NCBI RefSeq assembly: GCF_014649735.1
Contig: NZ_BMTP01000003.1
Span: 531,106-595,105, forward strand
DNA length: 64,000 nt
Source: Streptomyces lavendofoliae
GTDB taxonomy: Bacteria > Actinomycetota > Actinomycetes > Streptomycetales > Streptomycetaceae
Reading direction: 5' to 3'
Made by a program: the position numbers and the translations under genes. Below are positions 26,136 to 37,100 of this stretch, one piece after another. Below the pieces are notes generated by a model. It saw only the letters and a program-made list of their open reading frames with translations, did no database searches and was not told the origin of the DNA. Numbering within the stretch: position 1 is the stretch's first letter; every line of letters starts with the position of its first letter.

Positions 26136-27167
26136 GTGAGCACGCCCGAAGAACGCCCGCAGCCCGTGGACGTACCCCTGATCAACATCAGCGCCCCGGC
26201 CGACCGGGCCGGGGGCGGCTGCGGCGACGGTTGCGGCTGCGGCGGCGACGCCTTCGACGAGGAGGCGTACGAGTGCGGGCTCGACCCGGCGCTCGCCGCG
26301 CTCCTCGTGAACGCCGGCCTCGACCCCGTGCTCGTCGAGGACGTGGCGTACCGCGCCATCGAGGAGGACCTGGACGGCGGCGTCGACGTGACGTCCGCCG
26401 CGACCGTCCCCGGGGACGCCGTCGCGACCGGTGACTTCACCGCGCGCGAGGCGGGTGTCGTCGCCGGCATCCACATCGCGGAGGCGATCCTGTCGGTCGT
26501 CTGCACCGAGGAGTTCGCCGTCGAGCGGCACGTGGCGGACGGAGACCGCGTCGAGGCCGGCCAGAAGCTGCTGTCGGTCACCACCCGCACCCGCGACCTG
26601 CTCACCGGTGAGCGCAGCGCGCTGAACATCATGTGCCGCCTCTCCGGCATCGCGACCGCCACGCGCGCGTGGGCGGACGCCCTGGAGGGGTACAAGGCGC
26701 AGGTCCGCGACACCCGCAAGACCACGCCGGGCCTGCGCGCCCTGGAGAAGTACGCGGTGCGCTGCGGCGGCGGGGTCAACCACCGTATGTCGCTGTCCGA
26801 CGCGGCCCTCGTCAAGGACAACCACGTGGTCGCGGCGGGCGGGGTCGCGCAGGCATTCAAGGCGGTGCGGGAGGCCTTCCCCGACGTGCCGATCGAGGTC
26901 GAGGTCGACACCCTGCACCAGGTGCGCGAGGTCCTGGACGCGGGCGCCGACCTGATCCTGCTGGACAACTTCACGCCCGCGGAGACGGAGGAGGCCGTCA
27001 CGCTCGTCGCGGGACGGGCCGTCCTGGAGTCGTCGGGCCGCCTGACGCTGGGCAACGCCGCCGCGTACGCCGCGACCGGCGTGGACTACCTGGCGGTGGG
27101 CGCCCTCACCCACTCGTCCCCCATCCTCGACATCGGTCTCGACCTGCGAGAGGCGGACCAGGGCTGA
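26136..27167 (+). CDS. nadC: Nicotinate-nucleotide pyrophosphorylase (carboxylating)
   Basis: This is a 343-residue enzyme that turns quinolinate and PRPP into nicotinate mononucleotide, CO2 and PPi. The core is clear: EDLDGGVDVTS, LNIMCRLSGIATATRAW, DTRKTTPGLRALEKYAVRCGG, NHRMSLSDAALVKDNH, IEVEVDTLHQVREVL, LLDNFTPAE and VDYLAVGALTHS. The N-terminus is extended by ~55 residues and carries a Cys-rich patch (Cys29, 33, 35 and 47, CGDGCGCGG) not part of the usual catalytic fold. GTG start. The stop overlaps the coaX ATG by one base. Confidence 0.96.
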   Translation: MSTPEERPQPVDVPLINISAPADRAGGGCGDGCGCGGDAFDEEAYECGLDPALAALLVNAGLDPVLVEDVAYRAIEEDLDGGVDVTSAATVPGDAVATGDFTAREAGVVAGIHIAEAILSVVCTEEFAVERHVADGDRVEAGQKLLSVTTRTRDLLTGERSALNIMCRLSGIATATRAWADALEGYKAQVRDTRKTTPGLRALEKYAVRCGGGVNHRMSLSDAALVKDNHVVAAGGVAQAFKAVREAFPDVPIEVEVDTLHQVREVLDAGADLILLDNFTPAETEEAVTLVAGRAVLESSGRLTLGNAAAYAATGVDYLAVGALTHSSPILDIGLDLREADQG

Positions 27168-27973
27168 TGCTGCTCACGATCGACGCGGGCAACACCCACA
27201 CGGTCCTGGGCCTGTTCGACGGCGCGGAGATCGTCGAGCACTGGCGCATCTCCACCGACGCGCGCCGCACCGCCGACGAGCTCGCCGTGCTCCTCCAGGG
27301 CCTCATGGGCATGCACCCGCTGCTCGGCGAGGAGCTGGGCGACGGCATCGAGGGCATCGCCATCTGCTCGACGGTCCCGTCCGTGCTCCACGAGCTCCGC
27401 GAGGTCACCCGGCGGTACTACGGGGACGTCCCCGCCGTGCTGGTCGAGCCGGGCATCAAGACCGGCGTGCCCATCCTCACGGACAACCCCAAGGAGGTCG
27501 GCGCCGACCGGATCGTCAACGCGGTCGCGGCGAACGAGCTGTACGGCGGGCCGGCGATCGTCGTCGACTTCGGTACGGCGACGACGTTCGACCCGATCAG
27601 CGCGCGCGGCGAGTACATCGGCGGCGTCATCGCCCCGGGCATCGAGATCTCCGTCGAGGCGCTCGGCGTCAAGGGCGCCCAGCTCCGCAAGATCGAACTG
27701 GCCCGTCCGCGCAGCGTGATCGGCAAGAACACCGTCGAGGCCATGCAGGCGGGCATCGTGTACGGCTTCGCCGGGCAGGTCGACGGCATCGTCAGCCGTA
27801 TGAAGCGCGAGCTCGTCGGCCGGGACGGCGACCCCTCCGACGTGCGGGTCATCGCCACGGGCGGTCTGGCGCCGATGGTCCTGGGCGAGGCCAAGGAGAT
27901 CGACGAGCACGAGCCGTGGCTGACGCTGATCGGCCTGCGCATGGTCTATGAGCGCAACGTCTCCCGCATGTAG
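27167..27973 (+). CDS. coaX: Type III pantothenate kinase
   Basis: This is a 268-residue enzyme that phosphorylates pantothenate in the first step of CoA synthesis and is insensitive to CoA feedback. Motifs are DAGNTHTVLGLF (phosphate 1), GADRIVNAVAA, VVDFGTATTFDPI (phosphate 2), GGVIAPGIEISVEAL and VIATGGLAPMV. Its place directly after panC-nadB-nadC links pantothenate production and use. The start overlaps the nadC stop (TGATG). It ends the operon. The following 180 bases are GC-rich with no clear gene. Confidence 0.96.
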   Translation: MLLTIDAGNTHTVLGLFDGAEIVEHWRISTDARRTADELAVLLQGLMGMHPLLGEELGDGIEGIAICSTVPSVLHELREVTRRYYGDVPAVLVEPGIKTGVPILTDNPKEVGADRIVNAVAANELYGGPAIVVDFGTATTFDPISARGEYIGGVIAPGIEISVEALGVKGAQLRKIELARPRSVIGKNTVEAMQAGIVYGFAGQVDGIVSRMKRELVGRDGDPSDVRVIATGGLAPMVLGEAKEIDEHEPWLTLIGLRMVYERNVSRM

Positions 27974-28125
27974 CGCCCCGCCGGCGGCGCCTGCCATGCA
28001 CGGGGGCTCCCGCCGGGGCTCCGCCGGACTCCCGCCCGGCCGCGCGCGGCTCCCGCCGGGGTGGGCCCCCAGGCTCCCCCGGCTCGGGTGGGCAACGCGC
28101 CCGAGGGTGTCCGATAAGGGAATTT

Positions 28126-28146
28126 TGTCTGATTAGACAGTATCGT
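28126..28146 (+). promoter_or_regulatory. AT-rich inverted repeat next to a leaderless -10
   Basis: TGTCT (28126-28130) and AGACA (28135-28139) form an inverted repeat with spacer GATT. TATCGT follows at 28141-28146, ending 6 bases before the ATG at 28153. The patch is AT-rich against its surroundings, so it is likely an operator/promoter of the next gene. Confidence 0.5.
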
Positions 28147-28152
28147 CGGGTC

Positions 28153-28767
28153 ATGCCCACGCCCTACGGATCCCGCGGCGGCCTGGCGTTCGGCGCAGAC
28201 GAACTGCGTGTGCTCCGACGCGCCCTCGCCCACGCCCTCCATCCCACGCCCCTCGACGACGAAGACGTGCAGGACTGCCTGCGACTCGCCGGCTCCGTGG
28301 ACGAGGCGGTCCGCGAGGCCGGCCGGATGCGGGCCTTCCTCCTCGCCGACCTCGCCCGCTACCGCGACGCGCTGCCCGGCTCGGCGGCCGGGTACCTGGA
28401 ACTGCTCCAGGACGCCCTCGCCGCCGGCTACGACCCCCGGCCCGAGGACCTCGCGGCCCTGCGCAGCCTCAGCGGCACACCCGTCGGCGCCGCCCTGCTG
28501 GGCCGGTGCCGGACGCTGGCCGAGCACTCCGTACGGGCCCGGCTGGCCGGCCGGCACGTCGCCCCCGCGCCCCGCACTCGGCTGCTCGCCCTGCCCGGCG
28601 GCCGGTCCGCCGCCACGGACCGGCCGAAGCCCCGGCCGGCGACCCCCTCCCCGGCGCCGTCGCCCGCCCCGCCGCCGGCGGAGCGCCCGGTGCCCAAGCC
28701 GTCCGAGGTCTTCCCGCCCCGCCGGCGCCCCGCCGCGCCCCCGCCCGAGGAACGCGTCGCCGGCTAG
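28153..28767 (+). CDS. Conserved-looking actinobacterial protein of unknown function
   Basis: This is a 204-residue soluble protein. Residues ~1-130 look helical and ordered (LRVLRRALAHALHPTPLDDEDVQDCLRLAGSVDEAVREAGRMRAFLLADLARYRDALPG is the conserved-looking part, split here only as description of residues 14-75). Residues ~135-204 are Pro/Ala/Arg-rich and probably disordered. No catalytic motif is seen. The start lacks a Shine-Dalgarno and has TATCGT 6 bases upstream, suggesting a leaderless message under control of the adjacent inverted repeat. Confidence 0.75.
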   Translation: MPTPYGSRGGLAFGADELRVLRRALAHALHPTPLDDEDVQDCLRLAGSVDEAVREAGRMRAFLLADLARYRDALPGSAAGYLELLQDALAAGYDPRPEDLAALRSLSGTPVGAALLGRCRTLAEHSVRARLAGRHVAPAPRTRLLALPGGRSAATDRPKPRPATPSPAPSPAPPPAERPVPKPSEVFPPRRRPAAPPPEERVAG

Positions 28768-28780
28768 CTACCCTGGAGTC

Positions 28781-28969
28781 ATGGAATACGTATCCGCGCT
28801 CCTGCCTCCCGTGGTGATGGCCGCCTTCTTCATCGCCCTCGTGGTGACGATCGTCAAGAGCCAGGGCGGCCCCAACAAGGCCAAGGAAGACGCGTTCGTG
28901 GACGCGGCGCTCGCCCGCGCCGAGGTCACCCGCCAGGCCGACGGCTCCGCCGGGCCCGGCAGGGTCTGA
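28781..28969 (+). CDS. Small single-pass membrane protein, 62 residues
   Basis: It begins MEYVSALLPPVVMAAFFIALV, giving one membrane helix (about residues 8-26), followed by a charged cytoplasmic-type tail (KSQGGPNKAKEDAFVDAALARAEV). I do not recognise a family. TACCCT ends 6 bases before the ATG and GGAG lies inside that gap. A strong terminator follows the stop, which supports a real short transcription unit. Confidence 0.7.
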   Translation: MEYVSALLPPVVMAAFFIALVVTIVKSQGGPNKAKEDAFVDAALARAEVTRQADGSAGPGRV

Positions 28970-28990
28970 CCGGCACGCCGACCCGCGCCC

Positions 28991-29024
28991 AGGGCGTACG
29001 ACGCACCCGTCGTACGCCCTTTTT
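28991..29024 (+). terminator. Rho-independent terminator
   Basis: A perfect 12-bp stem (AGGGCGTACGAC / GTCGTACGCCCT) with loop GCACCC is followed by TTTTGTT. This is the most classical intrinsic terminator in the window. Confidence 0.9.
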
Positions 29025-29060
29025 GTTCCGTCAATAGCCAGTTATTCGGACATCTCCCAC

Positions 29061-29066
29061 TATGGT
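29061..29066 (+). promoter_or_regulatory. Candidate -10 of a leaderless promoter for the BlaI-type gene
   Basis: TATGGT ends 6 bases before the GTG at 29073. There is no Shine-Dalgarno. Confidence 0.5.
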
Positions 29067-29072
29067 GAAGAT

Positions 29073-29516
29073 GTGCCCCGTCAATTGGGAGAGCTCGAAG
29101 ACGCCGTCATGACGCGCGTCTGGCAATGGAACCGGCCCGTCACCGTCCGGGAAGTCCTGGAGGATCTCCAGCAGGAACGGTCCATCGCGTACACCACCGT
29201 CATGACCGTAATGGACAATCTCCATCAGAAGGGCTGGGTGCGCCGGGAAGTGTCGGGCCGCGCCTATCGATATACGGCGGTCTCCACCCGCGCCGCCTAC
29301 TCGGCCGCACTGATGAACGAAGCCTGGTCGAAGAGCGACAACCCCGCCGCCGCACTCGTGGCGTTCTTCGGCATGATGTCGGCGGAGCAGCGCGAGGCGC
29401 TCACCGACGCGGTCCGCATCGTGCAACGGGACACCCCGGAACAGGGCGGCGAAGAACCGGGGGAAGAACCGGCAGCCGGCCGGGCCGCCGAAGGGGAGGC
29501 GGGGGCGGGGCGATAG
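29073..29516 (+). CDS. BlaI/MecI/CopY-family transcriptional repressor
   Basis: This is a 147-residue winged-helix protein. The DNA-binding part reads RQLGELEDAVMTRVWQW, TVREVLEDL, IAYTTVMTVMDNLHQKGWV and then a wing RREVSGRAYRYTA. The C-terminal half is the dimerisation part with an acidic Gly/Glu tail. In staphylococci such repressors are cleaved by a BlaR/MecR sensor protease. No such partner is encoded nearby, so this may be an actinobacterial BlaI-type regulator with other control. It ends 9 bases before a GNAT gene and is probably cotranscribed with it. Confidence 0.9.
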   Translation: MPRQLGELEDAVMTRVWQWNRPVTVREVLEDLQQERSIAYTTVMTVMDNLHQKGWVRREVSGRAYRYTAVSTRAAYSAALMNEAWSKSDNPAAALVAFFGMMSAEQREALTDAVRIVQRDTPEQGGEEPGEEPAAGRAAEGEAGAGR

Positions 29517-29525
29517 CGTCCAGCC

Positions 29526-30080
29526 ATGTCGTCCTCCTCCTCCCCGTCATCCGCGCTTCCGCCTCCCGGGCCGGCGAAAGCCGTGACCGTGCGCCGGGCC
29601 CGGACCAGTGATGTGCAGGCGATCCGCCGACTCGTCGATCCGTACGTCACCGAAGGCATCCTGCTCGACAAAGCACCGGTGACGCTTTACGAGGACATCC
29701 AGGAGTTCTGGGTCGCGGAACGCGACGAGGACGGCACCGTCGTCGGTTGCGGCGCCCTGCACGTGATGTGGGAAGACCTCGCCGAAGTGCGTACTCTCGC
29801 CGTCGACCCCGGCTTCAAGGGCGCCGGCATCGGCCATCACGTACTCGGCAAGTTGCTGGACACCGCCCGCTGGCTCGGCGTCCGCAGGGTTTTCTGCCTC
29901 ACCTTCGAAGTCGACTTCTTCGCGAAGCACGGCTTCGTCGAGATCGGCGAGACCCCGGTCGACGGAGATGTCTACACCGAGCTGCTCCGTTCCTATGACG
30001 AGGGCGTCGCCGAGTTCCTCGGTCTCGAACGAGTGAAGCCGAACACCTTGGGCAACAGCCGGATGCTTCTGCACCTGTGA
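29526..30080 (+). CDS. GNAT acetyltransferase, probable amino-acid N-acetyltransferase (NAGS)
   Basis: This is a 184-residue GNAT. The region VTVRRARTSDVQAIRRLVDPY, then WVAERDEDGTVVGCGALHVMWEDLAEVRTLAVDP, the acetyl-CoA loop FKGAGIGHHVLGKLL, and VFCLTFEVDFFAKHGFVEI closely resemble the short actinobacterial N-acetylglutamate synthase, the first step of arginine synthesis. The N-terminal ~20 residues are a Ser/Pro tail. TAGCGT ends 6 bases before the ATG and overlaps the stop of the previous gene. Other arg genes are not in the window. Confidence 0.85.
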   Translation: MSSSSSPSSALPPPGPAKAVTVRRARTSDVQAIRRLVDPYVTEGILLDKAPVTLYEDIQEFWVAERDEDGTVVGCGALHVMWEDLAEVRTLAVDPGFKGAGIGHHVLGKLLDTARWLGVRRVFCLTFEVDFFAKHGFVEIGETPVDGDVYTELLRSYDEGVAEFLGLERVKPNTLGNSRMLLHL

Positions 30081-30227
30081 TGTGCCGATCCCCGATCCCG
30101 GCCCCTATGTCCGAATCGCGCATGTTTCCCGCTCTCTCGGGGAACTGAACCTCTCCCAGGGGTTTGTGTTTTCCAGGGAAAAGCGGTTTCCTTTCCGCGT
30201 ACTGCATTTTCGATGAAAGGAAATCCG

Positions 30228-30563
30228 GTGGCACAGAAGGTTCAGGTCCTTCTTGTCGACGACCTCGACGGTGGCGAGGCGGACGAGACGGTGACGTTCG
30301 CTCTGGACGGCAAGACGTACGAGATCGACCTCACCACCGCCAATGCGGACAAGCTCCGGGGGCTGCTCGAGCCGTACACCAAGAGCGGCCGTCGCACCGG
30401 TGGCCGTTCCGCGGCCGGGCGCGGCAAGGGCCGGGCCGCCGCGGGTGGCAGCCCCGACACCGCGAAGATCCGCGCGTGGGCCAAGGAGAACGGCTACAAC
30501 GTGAACGACCGCGGTCGCGTGCCCGCCGACATCAAGCAGGCCTACGAGGACGCCAACCGCTGA
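30228..30563 (+). CDS. lsr2: Nucleoid-associated xenogeneic silencer Lsr2
   Basis: This is a 111-residue H-NS-like protein that bridges DNA and silences AT-rich, often horizontally acquired genes. It starts AQKVQVLLVDDLDGGEADETV, has an N-terminal beta-sheet/helix dimerisation domain, a basic Gly/Arg linker, and the C-terminal DNA-binding domain with the minor-groove RGR motif (VNDRGRVPADIKQAY). GTG start with AAGGA 7 bases upstream. The last 22 bases overlap the 3' end of a convergent gene. The 147-base upstream region is AT-rich for this genome and may itself be an Lsr2 target. Confidence 0.97.
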   Translation: MAQKVQVLLVDDLDGGEADETVTFALDGKTYEIDLTTANADKLRGLLEPYTKSGRRTGGRSAAGRGKGRAAAGGSPDTAKIRAWAKENGYNVNDRGRVPADIKQAYEDANR

Positions 30564-31135
30564 GCGCGGTACGCGCCCAGCAGACGGACCCGGTGACATT
30601 CCGATGCCGCCGCGTCCACGAGCCGTACGAGGCAGGGGGCGCCGACGCCGCCCGCCACGGCCGCCATGGCCGGGAGTGTCGGCTCCACTTCGCGCCCGGG
30701 CTCCGGGGGGCGCAGCCACGAGACGGCGTCGGGCGAGCCGGATCCGCTCCATCCTGGGGGAACAGGAGCGGTCATCCGGTCACCGGCGCCCAGGGCCACC
30801 AGGTCCAGGGCGATCCCGCCCCAGTCCAGCCAGTCGAGCAGCCCCGGCAGCTCGTCCGCGGCGCCGGCGGCCACCAGCAGCCGCATCCTGCGCCCCGCGA
30901 GGGCGACCGGCCACCGGCCGCCCAGCCGTCTCAGCACGGCGTACCCGGCCGCGGCCGGCAGCTCCAGGGCGTCGAAGCGCAGCCCGGTGAGCAACTCCAC
31001 CGGGCCGCCGGCGCCCTCCTGCGCGGTGGCCCAGCCGAGCTCGTGCTCGTACCACCGCGCGACGCCCTCACCGCCGAACGGTGAGCGGGGTGACGGGAGG
31101 GGAATCGTGAACGCCATGCCCGGGCAACTCGCCAC
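30542..31135 (-). CDS. SCO3374-like protein (truncated primase/polymerase-like N-domain)
   Basis: This is a 197-residue protein with ARWYEHELGWATAQ at the start and WPVALAGRRMRLLVAAGAADELPGLLDWLDWGGIALDLVALG in the middle region (residues ~70-115). The pattern recalls the N-terminal part of bifunctional primase/polymerase proteins but lacks an evident catalytic set. It appears to be the conserved neighbour of lsr2/clpC in Streptomyces. GTG at 31135 has GGAG 5 bases upstream. The in-frame ATG at 31117 is an alternative. Its 3' end overlaps lsr2 by 22 bases in opposite orientation. Function unknown. Confidence 0.75.
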   Translation of the reverse strand: MASCPGMAFTIPLPSPRSPFGGEGVARWYEHELGWATAQEGAGGPVELLTGLRFDALELPAAAGYAVLRRLGGRWPVALAGRRMRLLVAAGAADELPGLLDWLDWGGIALDLVALGAGDRMTAPVPPGWSGSGSPDAVSWLRPPEPGREVEPTLPAMAAVAGGVGAPCLVRLVDAAASECHRVRLLGAYRAQRLASS

Positions 31136-31222
31136 CCGGGCTCCGGGTTACGCAAAGCGAGCGAATGAATACGCTGCGTGTTCCCGGGGGTACCGCCCGA
31201 CGGCATGCCCGAGCGCAAGGGT

Positions 31223-31236
31223 GTTCGCCCGTAGCG
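31223..31236 (+). promoter_or_regulatory. ClgR-box 1 upstream of clpC
   Basis: GTTCGC-CCGTA-GCG matches exactly the GTTCGC-N5-GCG motif described for ClgR, the activator of clp and lon genes in Streptomyces. It is 325 bases before the clpC ATG. Confidence 0.7.
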
Positions 31237-31329
31237 GAGGGAACCGGGGTGTGCCGCATGGAGTGTCAGTGCTTACGGGTAAGACATTCCTAGTGGAGGC
31301 GGGGCGACACGCAGGATCGGGCGTCTCAC

Positions 31330-31343
31330 GTTCGCCATCGGCG
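31330..31343 (+). promoter_or_regulatory. ClgR-box 2 upstream of clpC
   Basis: GTTCGC-CATCG-GCG is a second exact match to the ClgR motif, in the same orientation, 107 bases after the first and 32 bases before the SigR-type -35. Confidence 0.75.
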
Positions 31344-31375
31344 TACTGCCGGTGAGGGTAACTGCCTGGCCTGCG

Positions 31376-31401
31376 GGAACATCGTCTCGGAACATTGGGT
31401 T
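31376..31401 (+). promoter_or_regulatory. SigR-type promoter for clpC
   Basis: GGAAC (31376-31380), an 18-base spacer and GTT (31399-31401) match the disulfide-stress sigma factor SigR consensus GGAAT-N18/19-GTT except for one base. Transcription would start near 31408, giving a ~140-base leader. The remaining bases of the 412-base gap (31136-31547) hold no gene that I can support. Confidence 0.65.
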
Positions 31402-31547
31402 GGAGCATTTGTCGGCGTTCGGGTCCGGAGGCCAGAGACGGGTGTCGGCAGTTGGAATGAGCGGTCCCCGCTTGCGGGACTAAGCTGCGGAAGGACAGGG
31501 AGGGGACCGACCCCTTACTGCCTGACCGCTCTGAGGAGCGATTAACG

Positions 31548-34073
<2,526 letters not shown>

Positions 34074-34090
34074 GCGGTAACCCCCGCTGA

Positions 34091-34140
34091 AGGGCTGCCC
34101 CGGTCCGTACGGAGACGTACGGACCGGGGCAGCCCTCTTT
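34091..34140 (+). terminator. Strong terminator after clpC
   Basis: A perfect 21-bp inverted repeat (34091-34111 / 34116-34136) with a GAGA tetraloop is followed by CTTT. It starts 17 bases after the clpC stop and also lies 57 bases beyond the 3' end of the convergent NACHT gene, so it may stop both. Confidence 0.9.
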
Positions 34141-34193
34141 CCGTCGCCTGCCGGCGCGGCCGTCGTGGTCGACGGGGCCGGCCGGCCGGGCGG

Positions 34194-37100
34194 TCAGCCG
34201 ACGATGTCGACGCCGGGGAGGTGCCCGGTGCCGGTGAGCTTCATGCCCGCCGTGGCCACCGTCTTCAGCCGGGGCAGCGCGGCCAGCGGGGCCAGGTCGG
34301 CGCTCCCGCCCGGGGCGATCAGGAACAGGCGCTCCAGGCCGGGGAACACGGCGGCGACGCGCTCCAGGGCCATCCCGGCGGCCCGGTGCTCCAGGAAGAG
34401 CTGGGTGACCCGGGGGAGCCGCACCGGGGCGGGCGCGGATTCCAGCGGGTCGAGCCGGCAGTGCACCACCCGCACCTGCGGCAGCGCGGACAGGACCTCC
34501 CAGTCCCCGGCGGGCAGGGCGCCGTCCTGCAGCAGGCCGACCCATTCGAGCGTCGGGTGGCGCAGCAGCTCGCCGAGCCCCGTGCCGGGCGGCGGCCGCA
34601 TCTCGATCCGGCGCAGCGGTGCGTCCCCGGGTACGGCGGAGAGGCTCCACGACGCCTCAGCCGGCAGATGGACGGTCAGCCGCCGGAGCCGGCCGAGCGA
34701 GGACAGAGCGCTCAGGGCGGGAGCCGGACCCGGGCGTTCCAGGGTCAGTTCGGTCGGGTCGCAGTGCCCGAGCAGGGTGGCGAGCCGCCCGTCGGAGACG
34801 GTGCCCCGGACGTCCAGCCGCTCCGGACGCAGGCCGAGCCGGACCAGCTCCTCCACCTGCCGGTCCTCCGTGATCGTGAAGTCCAGGCGTTCCTGGGGCA
34901 GCCGGGTGACGATCTCCTCGGCGTAGGCGGCGGGGTCGAACCGGGACCACGCCCAGATCAGCTGGGACCGCACCGGCAGGTGCCGGTGGGTGGCGAACCG
35001 GGCCAGGTAGGGCAGCGCCGCGTCCGAGGGGACGTGCGTGGCGGTGATGACCGCCATACGGGCCTGCTCGTCGTCCAGGTCGTCCGGTCCCGGCAGCAGG
35101 TCGAGGACCAGGGGGCCGACCGTGGCCAGCTCGCGGGCCTCCTCCACGCTGCGGGGCGGGATGAGCCGGTCGGTGCGGTCCAGCAGGGCGCGCCGGATCT
35201 CCGGGTCCAGTTCGGTGGCGTGTTCGAGGGCGGCCGTCGCGACGAAGAGGACGCGCAGCCGGGTGCGCCGGTCCGGGGCGGCGTCGGCGGCGGCCAGCAG
35301 TTCCGTGAAGATCTCGGCGCACTCGCGGGGCCGGGCATGGGCGACGGCCATACGGATGACGTCCTCCCACTGGTCGTCTCCGGCGTGCTCGGTCAGGACG
35401 CCGATGTGCCACTCGTCGACGATGGCCTTGGCGGCCAGGTAGTCCTGGAAGGTGCGGTGGACGAAGTCCACGGTGTCCGGCCCCGGCTCCCGGAGCAGAC
35501 CGCTGCGCTGGAGCAGGTGCTGGAAGACCGCGTCCGGGTTCCCGGCCGCGGCGGCGTCCGGGACGGCGGGGATCCGGTCGAGCACGATGCTCCTCGCGCG
35601 GGCGCGGTCCATCTCGGTGCGTCCGTTGACCGTCAGCCAGTACGCGAGCCGCTGGATGAGCCGTACCTGCGGCGCCCCGCCGAGGTCGACGCCCGTGGGG
35701 TCGCCCATGTCGCGCTCCCGGTCGCGGCGGGCGAGCAGCATGTCCAGGGCGGCGTCGTACAGACTCTTGCGGCCGCGCGGGAGGAAGCCGCGCCGGTCGC
35801 GGTGCAGGGCGCAGATGAGACCGCACATCAGGGGGTTGGTGGCGAGGCGGGCGAGGTCGGGCTTGGTGCGCAGGGCGTCGAGGAGCGGCTGCTGGTACGA
35901 GGCGGCGTCCGGTCCGGCGGCGGTGTGCCAGCGGCGGACGAACGCGGTCACCTCCGTGCGGCTCATGGGGGAGAGCGTGAGCTCGGTGAAGCCCTCCGGG
36001 GCCAGCCAGTCGTCGCGCACGGCGGAGGGGCGGGACGTGACGAGCCACCGGTTGCCGCCGTCGTAGGCCGTGAGCAGTTCGCGCAGCCAGCGGCGGGTGC
36101 GGTCGCGCTCCGGCTCGGGGATCTCGTCGATCCCGTCGATCAGGAGGAGGCCGCGCCCGGCGGCCAGCACGCGGTCGGCCCAGCCGTCGGGCGGGGTGAG
36201 CGGGCAGCCGACGGCCGTCAGGAAGCGGTCGGGGGCGGGGAGCCGCTCGCCGTGCCGGGTGAGGGTGCGCAGCGGGAGCACGAAGGGAACGCGGTCGCCG
36301 AGGTACGCCATCCGGTCGTCGCCGAGGGCGCCGCGTGAGGCGGACAGCGCGAGCCACTGCACCAGGGTGGTCTTGCCCGAGCCGGCGACCCCGCGCAGCA
36401 GGACCCGGTCGTGCCGCGCCAGGGCCTGGTCGGCGGGACGGGGGCCGGTGGGGGCGCGGTGGGCGAGGACGGCGTCGACGGCCTCCCGGACGGCGCCGGG
36501 CGGCATGTCCCCGGTGAGCTCGGCGGCCCGCGGGGCGGTCGCCTCCAGCGACAGGTAGGTCCCGTCCAGCGGCCACACGTCCGGGGAGTCGTGCAGGTCG
36601 ATGCCGTAGATCGTCAGGCTGCCCTGCCTCTTGGTGACGTAGGCGTGGTAGCGGCGTTCGAAGGCCGCGTCCGCCGCGAAGGGCCGGGGGGTCCGGGCGA
36701 TGAGCGCGTCGACCTTCGCGATCAGTTCGGCCTGGGTGCGGCTGTGCTCCACCAGGGTGCGGGCGACGAAGGAGGAGCGCTGGGTGAAGAACTCCAGGAC
36801 GAGCAGGCAGGCCCACTCGGTGAGGGACTCCAGGAAGAGGGACGCGTCGGTGGACAGGCCGTCGTCGGCCGGGGCGGCGTCGCGCAGGCGGCCCGCCAGC
36901 TCGCGGTGGCCGAGGCGGACGGCCTGGACGTCGTCCATGTCGAGGTCGCCGAGGGCGAGCAGCGTGCGGGCGAGGGCGTGCGCGACGGCTTCCGCCTCGT
37001 CGGGCGGGAAGGGCGGTTCGCCCGGGACGGCGAGGGCGTCGGCGACGAGCCGGGCGGCGAGGCCGCGCACGTCCCGCTCGGTCAGCGTCCGCTTCTCGCC

